A stretch of DNA of 64,000 nt from Acanthaster planci (Eukaryota > Echinodermata > Asteroidea > Valvatida > Acanthasteridae), in contig NW_019091362.1 in assembly GCF_001949145.1 (NCBI RefSeq), forward strand, positions 9,973,409 to 10,037,408, read 5' to 3'. The first letter of the stretch is position 1, and the number at the start of each line of letters is the position of its first letter. The position numbers were made by a program, and so were the translations under genes. This document shows positions 1-12,800 of this stretch, piece after piece. The notes under the pieces are model-generated. The model searched no databases. It saw only the letters and a program-made list of their open reading frames with translations, and was not told the DNA's origin.

Positions 1-296
1 GTACCGTAAAACTCTTTGGAATTAAAGATTTTAGAAAGAGAAAATGAATCATATGGGTTAAGCCTGACCAACAGAATTCCTGAATATTAGTACATACTTC
101 ATGGGTTCCGCTTGCACAGACAAGCAAAGAATGGCTTAATATGAGAAACAGATTTGAGGAGATCACTAGGAGTTAGTGCAATGTTTTTCATAGCTTGCAC
201 AAGGGCCGTACACCCGTAATGAATTTGCATAGGCTGTGGTATAAATCTGACGTTTGACTTGTATATATCCCCTTCTCCTCCACCCCCCCATAACAG

Positions 297-1627
297 TGCT
301 GGTATTGGCCGCACTGGGGTCTTCATTACCCTGGATATCCTGATCCAGCAGCTAGCTTTGGATGAGGAGTACATCGACGTGTTTGGCACCCTGGCTGCCA
401 AGCGACAGGAGAGAACCAACATGGTGCAGACAGAGGTGAGGCCAACAAAATAAAAATTCCCCTTTCGAGGATATTGCTCTTAATGCTTGAATCAATCATT
501 TTGAGCCCATTTTGAGTTGTCGCAGGGAAAGGGAGACATTTTAAAGCACTGCGCCAGTATCATTTACCAACAGTACAGGCCATGACACTGAGCTCAGTCC
601 ATATCAATCAGTGATCACTTGTCAACTATTTATCACTTCTGCCTGGTACCAGGATATTCATTTAGTGAATAGGTCACCAGGGAAAGTGGACCAGTGGCCA
701 GTGAATGGTTGTTGATTGGACTTTCCCTAGAGTGTGTTTAGTCGCATGATTCTTGGAAATCGACACTTTCTTCATCACCGACTTTTTCAAAGTTAATATT
801 ATATTTCTGTTTTGAATTTTTATTGGTCCAACTCTGCTTTAATTTAAGAAACTTACACTTTGTCTGCTGATTAGCTGTAGAAAGTTCTCAGTTGTTGATT
901 TGCCAAAGCATGTAAGCAACTCGAAGTAAACTAGAAAAGCTGGTTGGTAATCTACTCTTGGTTTTCTGAGTTTCTTTCGACATCACGCATTTTATCTTTC
1001 TCTCTTCAGCTCCAGTATGAGTTTGTACACAAGGCACTGCTAGCCACACTGGAGGGCCATGCGAAGTCCAAACGCCGTAAGTTGAATATGTTTTCCAGCT
1101 CACACTTTAGCTAAGTAACAAAGCTGAGCAAGGTAACTTTTTCTACCCCGGCCCATCACCTAAGCTGTTTTCCTTAATTTGAATGAAAAGTACAGTTTTG
1201 AGCTTGAATAACTAACCTGAAAGACTTTGTGGTTTCTGTCACCACAGACTTGCCAAATGGTCGTCACAAATCATCAAAACTACATCAGATTGTAATGTTA
1301 TAGTAGGAAGCTAAACCTTGAAGTCACAGATTCCCAGTCCGTGCTTGTGCAAGATATAAATAACAGTAGGAGAAAAAAATGTTGATTTATGCATATTTAC
1401 AGTTTTTTGCATTGCATCTTGGGTAAACAAGGCATGATTTACCTGGCAACATTTTCACACGCTGCTTTATGTTCACACATTCTGATAAGATTGGGATATA
1501 CATTTAAATTCCCCTTTCCAATGATAGCAAAGCCATTTTTTTAAATGGACCTCGCTTTGTTTTCACAGGTGCCAGCATTGACAGTGACCAGCGTATTGAG
1601 AACATTATAGCAGAGGAGTCGCTGTAA
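297..1627 (+). CDS. Protein tyrosine phosphatase, C-terminal exons (partial)
   Basis: Three coding exons join in phase: 297-435, 1010-1076 and 1569-1627, with stop TAA at 1625-1627. The first begins with AGIGRTG, the P-loop of classical tyrosine phosphatases (HCSAGxGRTG); the nucleophilic Cys and the Ser must come from an exon left of the window. It continues through the DVFG and MVQTE family motifs. The second encodes the final helix (LQYEFVHKALLATLEG), and the third a short tail ending in EESL. Acceptors follow pyrimidine tracts (AACAG, TTCAG, CACAG), and donors are GTGAGG and GTAAGT. The enzyme removes phosphate from phosphotyrosine in the cytoplasm. Whether it is receptor-type or cytosolic cannot be told, because the N-terminal part is missing. 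The P-loop arginine and the Gln-containing loop (MVQTE) are intact, so this looks like an active phosphatase domain. Family is certain; subfamily is not. Confidence 0.9.
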
Positions 1628-1823
1628 ACCACAATGCACCCCGCTGTCACTTTGTGTCAAATACTAGTTTAGCTGACCTCCGTTATGGGATAACATGTCC
1701 AGAATAGTTCATCTGTTGACTGTTCATTATACTTTGTTAATCTTTTGGGAGAAAAATATTTTGTTGAATTTGGGAATATACCTGTCACATTATAAATAAA
1801 GAAGATTGTCTTCGGGAAATAAA
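1628..1823 (+). other. 3' UTR with poly(A) signals of the phosphatase gene
   Basis: AATAAA occurs at 1795-1800 and again at 1818-1823, about 170 and 195 bases after the stop codon. Further AATAAA words lie near 2,180 and 2,800, so longer transcripts are possible. The exact cleavage site cannot be seen. Confidence 0.55.
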
Positions 1824-4800
1824 AGTGACTTTTGCATGAAATGTAACCAACTGTGCTGTAGTATGTCTAAAGAACAAACAATAATACACGGAAAGTAAGA
1901 AAAATAGATCCAAGAAGAGCATAGGCTGACAGGCAATGCAATGATTTGTTGCTGTTGTGTGCATTTTTGTGTATGATGGACTGGTAATGCTATAGAATTT
2001 CACAGATCTCTGACATAAGTAAACATTTTTGTTTCTATTCAGAAAAAGCAAGTAAAACTTGCATAACTGGTTTTTGTTTGCATTTTTGTAAAGTGTTAAG
2101 CCAAAAAACTTTGAGTACTCAGAAAACAGTAACTGGACCCTCCTTTTTATGGAGATTTTGGTTGAAAGAGAGGTCAGAATAAATGTATTTTTGGATCTGT
2201 TGAGGAAAGAAATTGTAAGTTTTTTAACAGTGCAGGGATCTTTTTGTTTTTACTGAGCACCATGTTGCTAGGATAAATGTTTCCTTGGTAATGTCCACAA
2301 TCATTTTGAGAAGTATGCGATGCTTGGTGCAAAAGATTTTGTAGCGACATTCAGAGAAGAAAAAAACAGTATGTCTTGTTTGTACCACGTTACAAATGAC
2401 TATTTGTTTTCTGTTGTATTTATTGACAAATGTTAAGTTTTTCAATGCGTTTATGTATACTTGTAATTGTTATGTAGTAAAATGAAGGTAAAAGTCTGGA
2501 TTTTTTTCACGAATGATTTTTTTCTATGGTGAATTTATCAGGGTAGTGTTCGTAAACATTGATGTATAAGTAGCCTTTCTAAACATTTATATTTTTATGC
2601 ATGATTTTTACATATCCTTATACATTTTCCCAGTTTTTGTATTTCGAATGGAATGAACAAGTACTATTTTTAAACGACTTTAAAGGGATTTATCTTTGAA
2701 AAGGATGTAAAGTGGGGTAATTATTGCTAAAGTTAAAGTTGCTCTGTGCCTGCAAAAGAACATGTCAAAGAGTGCCTCAAGAGACTTCATGGGTGGAAAT
2801 AAAGTTTCTTCACTGACGTTTAAAGTGAGTGCGAAGCGGACAAAAATGCTGCATAAAATTGTGCACTTGCTGATCTGTTAAGTTGTGGATGGAAATTAAT
2901 TTGATTATGTGATCATTTATGATTGTGGGATGACACCGTCTTAGTAACAGCATTGTGGGGACGGTCATTCCGATAAATATTTGGGCAAAACCTGAAACAA
3001 TAGAGGCGGGCTAATGGAGTTGATGCTAATGGTTTATTAGCAGCACCTGCCCTTATACTAATGATGATGTTTGGTTTTCATTCATTCAAATTATTTTGCT
3101 CCATTCATATCAAGTTACAATAATTGTGCAGGTTTGATTCAGCTGTTCGTATTCATTGTTAATTTACTCTATAGAGTACCTAATTTAACCTCTCCTTTCA
3201 TCTTGGCCATGAAGAGTTTCATATAAGAAATCATCATTTTCGAAATAGATATGAGTTGATTTTTATCTAAAGATGAGGATTTGTTGGTTGGATGTACATA
3301 GCCACACCTCATGATGGTAGTACACCCTAACCACTCCAAGGTATAGCTACAATTTTTATGAATCAGTGTATGATATACTGGTCCTTGCAGCCACTCATGT
3401 CCTTGAATACTGTCATTTCTTGGCCAGTTTTCAAAATCTCGAGTTGACAATCCCTGAAAGTCTTTGTTTCACCATTCCCTGCCTCTTATTGTGTAACTTT
3501 TCTGAGCTAGTCGTAGAATCTTTTTAAACATTTTGTGTAAAAGCCATTGCTCCTGCATCGCCTATCACCCAGAGTGAAATATCAGAATGTTTTAATCTGA
3601 ACCAGCCTGACCTTTGAAGCGTTGTTTGTAGTGACCTACTAGAGATGATGACCTGTGTGTCACTCCCCCCCCCCCCTTGACCGCATTGTGCATCAGCTCT
3701 TATCACATCTCATGGAAACCAGAAAAGGGAATATGTGCAGTTACTTTGGCAGCATTTTCTGCAGCAGATTTGTCATGTGACTGTACAAGATGCATGTACC
3801 TTGTTTCATTGGTTGCCTAGTCACGTGCCATTCCAGTTGCTTGACGTGCAACTCCTTTCAAAGGTTGGTCTGAATTGGCTGGACTAACGGATCTCAACCT
3901 TTTCATCGTGCAGATTTCAAAAGTGATCAATTTGAGGTTTTTTTTTAACTAGTATTATATCAGTACTGTGTGGAGGGATACATTTTTAATTAAGCCAAGG
4001 CTTAGTTCTCACTGGAATGAATATATATATAAATATATGAAATAAAATGTGTTATATTAATAAGTGCATTCAAAGACATGTGCATATTAATTTTGTGTAT
4101 GAATTATTCAGAGAATGAAATTCACCTGTCATTTTTGTTTTCAGGACATACTAAAATTATTTTCTACATCTTCATTATAAGGGACAGTCATATTTTTTGT
4201 AGAACAGAATTTTTCTAGCTTGTTTCATGTTTAAATTGCTGATGGACCCTGGTCATTCTTTCAGTCGGCTGTCAAGCAGGAAACGTACCCAGTAAATTTA
4301 TGTACCCAGCCAAAAATTAAGAAAGAATCTTGGAAGGCCACTGCATGTCTTTGGTATATTTGTGGCTGGGAGGCTGGATATCTGGTTCATAAGTGACTTC
4401 GTCACAAAGGCGGACACGCGATGATTTGCAGGCTCTCATTGGACAATCGCTGAAGTTGCATGTTAACTTCCGGTTCCATGGTTCCATGTAAAGGGCGATC
4501 AATGCATGTAACCCTATGTGCTTGCACGTGTGCAATAGGTGTGGTTTAAACTGAAGTGACGTCACACTTATGAACTGGATAGTGAAGCAAAATTGTCTCT
4601 GTATGCTTAGCACAAATGACTTGTCACAATTTAATCAAATGACACTATCATACAGACCATTCCCAGTTCAACACCACTCCAAATGTTTTCAAAATGTTTG
4701 TGTAGAACATGTGCCTTGATTTTTCGTTCTATTTGTCCAGCTTTACTTATAACCTAAAACTTCATACTTAACTCGCTCACACACACCATAAGTTTAGACA

Positions 4801-5159
4801 TCAGCTTTGGACTATCTCTGTAATCAAGGCAGAGGTAGGTTATAGTGAACATGGGTTGTCCATCATAAGAGCTGTCAAGTTGTAAGTCAAAAATACACGA
4901 AAGCCGATAAAGTTTGAAACGACAGTTTTTCTGTTCAATGTCTACAAGCCAACTTTTACTGTTTGAAATATCATTTTACAAATTTAATTGAAATGAGAAT
5001 ATCTTTGGGCTTTTTTGATATCAGTTTCAAACTCTTTCTCCAAAAACACTGAAACATGTCAAAGGCACCTGTACTGAAGTACTGTATGTTTGTTAACAAT
5101 TAATTATTCTATAACTTATTAATTATGCTTACTTATTTTTGAATATTAATGATATAGGA
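1824..5159. other. Convergent intergenic spacer, AT-rich
   Basis: This stretch lies between the ends of the phosphatase gene (plus) and the ADAMTS gene (minus). I see no exon with family resemblance and splice signals. It holds a C-tract near 3,666 and the dispersed repeat copy at 4,379-4,572. The left part probably includes alternative 3' UTR of the phosphatase. Confidence 0.5.
4379..4572 (-). repeat. Dispersed repeat family D, copy A
   Basis: Read on the minus strand, this segment is strikingly similar to 11,724-11,892 on the plus strand. Shared blocks include GTGACGT.ACTTCAGTTTAAAC, a block around CCATGGAA.CGGAA.TTAAC, GATTGTCCAATG-like sequence followed by GAGCCTGCAAA, and GAACCAGATA. 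The reading frame stays open through this copy. No terminal repeats or target duplication are evident. The class is unknown. Confidence 0.7.
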
Positions 5160-5567
5160 GCCTATGACCTAATGGTTAGGCTTTGTGAGTCCTCATCACA
5201 GGGTTGGAATCTTGTGATGGAGCATACATTGTGAGCTTGGTTGGCTAATGGCTAGGGTTTGTGAGTCCTCACTATAGGGTTGGGGTTGGAATCTTNNNNN
5301 NNNNNNNNNNNNNNNNNNNNNNNNNNNNNNNNNNNNNNNNNNNNNNNNNNNNNNNNNNNNNNNNNNNNNNNNNNNNNNNNNNNNNNNNNNNNNNNNNNNN
5401 NNNNNNNNNNNNNNNNNNNNNNNNNNNNNNNNNNNNNNNNNNNNNNNNNNNNNNNNNNNNNNNNNNNNNNNNNNNNNNNNNNNNNNNNNNNTGGTTAGGG
5501 TTTGTGAGTCCCTATCATAGGGTTGGGGTTGGAATCCTGTGATGGAGCATGGCATACATTGCGAGCT
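5160..5567 (+). repeat. Tandem tRNA-SINE-like units around an assembly gap
   Basis: A unit of about 75 bp is seen three times: 5,160-5,236, from about 5,237 into the gap, and 5,492-5,567. Each visible copy has TAATGGTTAGG-like sequence resembling a Pol III A box, then TTTGTGAGTCC, then GGTTGGAATC resembling a B box, then GTGATGGAGCATACATTG. The tRNA-derived character is inferred from these boxes. The tandem arrangement is seen directly and probably caused the gap. Confidence 0.6.
5296..5491. other. Assembly gap
   Basis: A run of 196 undetermined bases sits inside the tandem repeat. Its real length and unit number are unknown. Confidence 0.99.
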
Positions 5568-5926
5568 TAGACAAATAGCTTTCCTTTCACTTGCCTCTCT
5601 CCACCCCCTTTGAGGGTGGAGGAGGTAATTGTAGTTGGTAAACCCTGGAAGCACCTGAAATGATTGCACCAAGGTCATGGTCGTATAGGCCTATACTCCC
5701 TAGGGAGTTTAGTCGATATGGTTCAATTTAGAAATGTGTATAGACCCAGTGAGAAGGGATAATATAGTGGCACGTGCATTGAGAGTCCGACAGTACTGGA
5801 GGACACTATATAAATAAGTCATATTATTATAATATATTATTGTAGTTATTATCGTGTAATGCTTTTAGACCTGACAAATAGATTCACGCTGAGAGAAATA
5901 AATAAATGATTCAAATTTTCCTTAGT

Positions 5927-6835
5927 CTAATTGATTTGGCGCAGGGCAGCTTTGAATCCTTTCAGCTCCTGAGCTGAGTCTGAGCGGAAGGTGATGGCGA
6001 TCATATTGCTCCTGGAGCGGAACGTGAACCGAGACTTGGTCCCACAGTAGAAAACCGGGCTGTCCATCCGAGCATTGTTGTCGGTGATCTGTTGTTTTGT
6101 TGACAGAAAAGAAAATGACCAAAGTAAAGCAGCAGGTAAGAAAATGGTTGAAAATCTATAATAATAAAATAACTTTATAGGTTGGCATTACCATTGTACC
6201 ACTTTGTATGACAAACAAGACTTTAGAATCGCACTGTACATTTGGTCACATATGGTTTACGTTATATGTTTATGTATGATTTATTAATTTTCTAATTGCT
6301 CACTGGTCTAAAATAATTGAGAGCTGTGTGTTCCCTATCAGAAACCTTTGATCAATCTGGCCTGGGGCTGATAGAGAAAAGGGGCTCCTGTTTACTTTTA
6401 AAACCAAGAATCCCAATATCCCTGGCATTTGTTGCACTAATTTCATTATGATGTCTCCAAGACATGCGTCACACTATCAATGCTCATTCAAGGTTTTTTC
6501 AAAGGCAAAATATATGATTTGCAGTAGGCTTACTATACTTCCAACAAAGATGACACATCACTGGAGGATTTTGTTTCCTTTTGGAAGATAACATTTCACC
6601 TCTGATCAGTACTTTGCTACCCTTTGCCAAAAATCCTTTCTCGTCCTTACCACTACATAGTCCTTGCCGCAAAATGGCTCCTTGCTGTCCAGGAAAAACT
6701 TCTGGAAGGTGACACGGATCTTCTTGCCTGGCTTGACCACGACGGTGGTGGTACACATCTGGTTGGGTCCGTAGGGATTGGGCCAATTGGGGCTAGTGAT
6801 GCGACCACTTGCCACTGTCAGAACTCTATCACATG
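5927..6835 (-). CDS. ADAMTS exons 23-24: CUB domain 2 and stop
   Basis: Exon 23 (6651-6835) encodes ACDRVLT, then [19 protein letters not shown], typical of a CUB start, and [15 protein letters not shown]. Exon 24 (5927-6088) encodes the second half with [16 protein letters not shown] and ends RQIN-TAG. No clear AATAAA on this strand was found close after the stop. Confidence 0.9.
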
Positions 6836-9800
6836 CTGATTGGTGGACAAGAAAACAGAATAACGCTGACAATTTCACTTCCAGCATTTTAGTCCATTTG
6901 AAGTTTTCCCTGTGATGATCGATCTAAACTAAAGCATATAAACATCAGTGTTCATACTGCAATGACAAAAGCAAATTTGACATTGTCAGTATTTGCAGCA
7001 AATTTGGAATGTGTTCAAGTTGTGTAAATTTGCAGTGTGTTCATGCATAATTTGTCACAAATTGCTTTCCAAGTCACTTTCATGCACAGTATGAACCAGC
7101 CTTGAAATGACTAACATTATGGTTGCCATTACAACGTAGGAGAAAAGTTATGTAATTTCACATAAATTATATAAAAACATATTAACATTTCATTTAATTT
7201 GCATATGAATTTGGGCTGCTAAGTTTTTATTTCTGTTCATGGCAAAACCCCATGGAGTTCTTTACACTGAACACAGGTATTCACAGCCTGGAAACGACAA
7301 AAATATTTAAAACATCAGAATCGGAATACAAACAATCTGACCAACTTGTGGACGATGTCCCTATATATATATGCTTTCAAAAGGTCTTTTTTTTTCAACA
7401 AGTTTAACTTACGATTTGGGGGCGTGGCAGAGTCAGCGAGACTGTAGCTGATATGGTAGCCACCATTAACCATGGATGTCTTGTGTTCAAGAATGACGAT
7501 GTTGTGACCCACAGTTATCTGCCGGTTGGTAATGTATCCACAGTAGCGCTGTTCACTAAGTCCAACTTTTATCTTGAAGCTCTCTAGATGTTGGAAAAAG
7601 TTTAGATGTTAAACAGTTGAATTTGTGCTCTTGTTTGAATCTCTTCCCAAGCTATCACTGTGAGGGAAACTTTCCTATGTTTTGGTGGTGTAGTTGTGGT
7701 CGAGTCCATCTCAAGCTTACCACAAGTTCCGGTTCATGAGTTAAGCACATTTAACAGGGTGTGAATAGTGAAAATGAACACCTTTCACACAGTTCAAAGA
7801 GATAGTTTGTGACTGGAGATTGAATAAATTCTAAATCTAGATTAAATTTAGAATTTAAGCAACTCCAATAATATTAAATATTTAAGATGAAATTTGTAGA
7901 AAAAGAAATGCATGTCTCTGTTAGTTATTGCACAACTCTTTGCCAAAACTTAACCAACAAGTTTCACAACACCAAGAATATATTTGTACAAACGTAAGGC
8001 TCTTACTACAAAACAAACACATTCCGAGTTCAGAATTGAAACCTGATTTCAGTGCCGATTGTTCCATTTTACCTGAATCACAGTCAATAACCAGCTTGAC
8101 AATCCTCAAGACAACCTCCTTCCCTGGGGAGGCAGCTATAATTTGGGAGCAACTTGCCCCATCGGTGTCCTGCCCAATATTGTAGAAGATGCCCGACGGT
8201 TCTGCCGTCACTCCATTACAGGCACTAGGAACTAATCACAATATAGGGGAAAGATGATTTGAGTTTCCATGGTGATAAAATTGAGTTTAAACTGAAATTT
8301 TAACCCAAGCCACTTACTAAATTGAGATGAGATTTGAACCTGGGTGGCAGAAAGGAAAGGTAAGTGAAGTACCATTGTAACAACCCAACTACGAAAAGAA
8401 AATATTTATCCCAAATGTGACGGTAGATAGCCACGTCAATTTAGCATCCCAACAAAAACCAAGTGGGATGGTAGCAGTGTGGCCAAAATGTTAACAACAT
8501 TGGGTAACTGAATGGGGTATTGCCTAATTCTGTAACTCCATTCTAGTTTGCAGTTGGCAAGGAAAACCCTGGCTCCACAACGGCACAAGCGCATTTAATC
8601 CTCCATTATTATGGGGATCTCTAAATCTTGCACCATACCCATTGGCGAGCAGTCCCCTTCATTGCAGGTTTCCTGCTCTGCAGGTTTGCTGGCTTGATCA
8701 CACTCGGGACTTCCCGGTGCCTCCACCCCATCGCGTATGCAGCGCACCATCCTTGTGCGCGTGCCCTGCCCGCAAGTCACAGAACACTGTGAAGAAACAA
8801 CAGCATCCTGTTGAGGCAAAACTTGATGCAAACGGGAGCTCAAATTTAACCCATATGCAAGTATTCCGAGATAAAATCTGTCTTTGCTCATGATGCTTGT
8901 AGGAGCACTACATGAGGCCTTATAACAGAAGACAGTTGCAGACAATCTGTGATAGTCTGCAACATTCCCTCAACAATTGTAATATGCACTCCAGAAAGGG
9001 ACCGTCTTCTTGACATTAGGATGTAACAAGCATGACCCAGCATGGTATAAGTGCTTTATGGAAACTGTTTAACTGTTTGAGAATCCTCACCGGGAACCAT
9101 TCACTTGTCTCCCAGCGTGCTGGCATCACAAAGGGGCATGTATCAGTGTTGCAGGTCTGGCGTTCGGTGGGCTTGGGCTGGGGACAGAGGGCGTCCTGAA
9201 CGGCCTCCTCCCGGGCATTCACTGTACGGTAGCACGTCACGGATCGGGTCTGCATTCCACCCCCACAAGTGGCCGTACAAGGGGAAAAGGCAGTGCCTAC
9301 CCATCTACAAGAAAAAAAATCACCCCAAAATTTTGAATAATTCAACAATCTAGACAAATGCGAGGATGTCGATCTTGATGTCAGAAGAAAGGTACACCTT
9401 TGTCATTATAAATGTTTGGCTAATGAAGAAATTATATGTTACAAACTTACAGTGATTTATGTATAAATGATCCAGATGGATGGAAAAGTTCTTCGTGATA
9501 TTATATTACATGTACTTGATTTTGTGATTTTTGCTTGTAAACCTTGCTCGGCATTTAACAACTATTTTGCAGAATTTATTAGAATGGGTTTAAGTTGGGC
9601 AGTACACTGGTAATAAGTTACTTTGCCGACCTCACATGGGTGAAGATCCCAGAGGGATGGGGGGGTTACATCTCCCCCACTTTTTCACCGGGGGGATTAC
9701 CAATATCATCATCCCGCACCCACTTTTCAAGTCATTGACTATGCACACCCTTAGCCTGCACCACTGTACTTGCATAACAATCTCACATGGGATGGAGGCC

Positions 9801-12800
9801 ATGCTGAGCGTTCAGAAATCATTCCCCCAACACGTGACGAGAAATCTCCTTTCATGCCTCCTCTCATTACTATAAAGTCTATTTCTGGGGTGGCTGTTGT
9901 AGTAATGTGTCCTCCGAAGGGACAGAGGCCATATGATTGCTTGACTGGGTTTGAAAACCATCTGCCAGTTCAGTTCTGGTTGAAGGTTTAATGATTTAAA
10001 CCAAAAAATGGCACCAGAAATTTACCAACATTCTGATCAAGTTAATCTCCAGAAACCACTCACCGGAAGGACTCTTGCGGGCCACTCCCAGAACCGCTCG
10101 GTGCATAATATCGATACTGAACATCTGGTTGCACATTGACCCCTCCCACGTAATTGACATTGGGGTTGAGAAACAAGAATGCCTCCACCTCAATCTCCTG
10201 TGTGGTTGGGCCAGCAATAGTCAGTTTTTCCATACTACTCCCACTCTCGTAGAGGACCACCGAGCTTCCCGCACTGTACCGGCCAGTCGATGGCCTGTAG
10301 TTACCCGAGCCTTGCAGTACATACTCATTCCCAATTTTCAGGGCTTTTAATAAAAGCAAGTCATTCAAATAGAGTCAGCATCATTTCAAAAATCTGTACA
10401 GATGTTTTCTGAATTGCATAAATTCTATCATGCAAGAATTTTTAAAGTAAGCTTTATTGAAATAGAAGACCTAGAAAGGTAACCCTTTCAGGATAAAAGA
10501 ACATTTTACCTAAAAGAGTTGTCTCATCCTATGCAGACCTTTTTTCACATCTCTGTTCTTGGGGTAAGACTCAGTACTAAAAAGCTTGGTCGTGATCTTA
10601 ATTCATTGTCAAATTTGAAGAGTTGTTCATTATTTGCAAACTTACCAATGTAAGTATAAGCAGAATTGGCATTGCTTATCTCTATTCTGGTTGAACCAAC
10701 AGGTAAAGTTAGGAAGTGATTAAAACCTGCAAACAGAATAGAATTCACAGATGAGGCTGAACATCAAGATTAAAAACCTTTTAAATCTCTCACAGTAAAT
10801 CATTTGTTATAACTTGTAACAAAGTTAGCCCAGACTCTTTGTTTAAATCCAACTATAAGAAAATGAGATTCATGAAAATTCACTCTTTTGCAACCTGACC
10901 AGCTTGCATCTCATTGAGGAGGGACACAGGCTGACACATTTCAAAAAGCCAGGTCTGTGGTAACAGGCCAGCACAATGAGCATTTGGTAGTGGCTCAGAT
11001 CAGTGTTTGTGCATGGATGATTAATGGGGATGTCTGAAATCCTAAAATTTCCCAGCTGTGGAAATTGCTTGCCTTATCCTTGTATCAAAAATTTGCATTG
11101 AACGTTTTGTACTTACTGTTCTCTGCTATTCAGTCCTATTTGGCCTACTGCTGACTGGCTGTTGGGAGGCATTTCTTCTGTCCCAATGGGTACAGGTAAG
11201 GGTGATCAAAATGACCTCTCCCCTCCCCAGTATATTGAGGGAGTGAGGGGTTTTTCTCATTCTTCCAAACTTTACGGATATTGGCATCCCAAAATGAGTC
11301 TTTGAGCTTATTGCATGCCAGCAAAACTTGCACCAACTTGTCTCGTCCAGCAAGCCCTGCAGCAGACTGGGCTGATCAGCCCTACCCAACCATCCGCCCA
11401 GTCAACCTGCTCATAAATGTAGCAGGTCTTTCTGTATGAGCAAGCCAGCAAGATGGCAAAACCAGTAAGTTGTGATTAGTGCAGTTAACTTACCAGTTGT
11501 GGTCCCACCCGTGAAGGAATCAGATACAAGAGAGCACGAAGACCCATCACCATTACAGACACCACACACGTCAAACACCGCGTTTGAATTTTCCCTTCCA
11601 TCACAGCCAAATGACTATTTGAATAACACAAGAAATTTCACTTGTCTTATTGATTTACGTCACACATTAGTGAACATTTTGCCATCACTGCAAGTATAAT
11701 TTTCTCAATTTTCTATCAAGCTCGTAAGTGTGACGTTACTTCAGTTTAAACTACACCCACTGTGCATCTGCTGCACATAAAGTTACATGCCATGGAATCG
11801 GAAATTAACGTGTAACTTCAGCAATTGTCCAATGGGAGCCTGCAAAACGTGGCACATCCATGTGTACGACAAAGTCATTTACGAACCAGATAGCGATGCA
11901 CACTCAGTTGCTTGTTCTTGATGCATTTTAATAAAATGATATGGTTTGCCTTATAATTAAATGCACTTTCTGTACATTGCCCTTTCCTTTGCAACTTTTC
12001 TTATCATATAGAATGTATAGACTCTCTCTCTTCTTTTACAGAGCACAAAGGGATTCACTGACTCATAGCAGTCTTTCAGTTTCAAAAGAAAATCTTTTAG
12101 GTGAGGTTTCTTCGCAAGGGATAAGACAAATATTGTCCTTCATGACTTTTCAGAGGATTGCATTAAATGACCAAAATGCAGTGTGCTTTATACAAGACTA
12201 CACAAGCAGTAAGAGTATGAGATATTACTTTTACACACGTAATCCACTCCAGAGCCCGACAATGTTTGGTAGTTTCATTTGAGAATCAATGTTTTTCAAT
12301 GTCTGGCACATCCACATACCTTGCATAGACCTCCGACACACAGTTTGAGTTTACCAGCATCATTCTTCTCATCATGCCAACACCGGGTGCCATCTATAAA
12401 CTGGAAGGGCTCCCTCTTAGACCAGAATCGCTGCTCGCTTAGGCATCTGTGGTCGCAAAGCTCATCACCTGATGAGAAATGGACTCAACAATTTATTCAA
12501 GGCATCTCCAGCAAAAAGTCAAGTTACCCCAAATACCACATGGTGAAATAACCTGCACTTTCCTCAGATCTGAAGAGTATATCTTGGAGTTTATTTCAAT
12601 ATGGCTGCAACAAGTTTCGAGGCAGAATTTCCATAAAATAGCTGTTCACCAGTACGGACATCTCTTTGCAAAATCTGATGGTACCGTGCCTGGGCCAAGA
12701 GAATATTGAGTGACTGGTGCACTTTTTGCTATAATATGTGTAATTTCTGGAAATTCTGTAGCAGTTCCAGGGAACTTGATCATTGTTACTGAGGAAGGAA

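Noticed and set aside
5160-5567. Possible CRISPR-like array
   Set aside because: Units are adjacent and diverged, with no constant repeat and unique spacer pattern, in an animal genome.
5196-5678. Long open frames crossing the gap
   Set aside because: Length is created by undetermined bases and a tandem repeat.
8225-8232. Alternative acceptor CTAG/TGCC for ADAMTS exon 21
   Set aside because: It gives a TGA five codons later in the incoming phase; the upstream ATTAG acceptor keeps the CUB frame.
9636-9991. Two overlapping open frames in an ADAMTS intron
   Set aside because: They lie between exons 18 and 19, whose phases join exactly, and show no domain or splice support.
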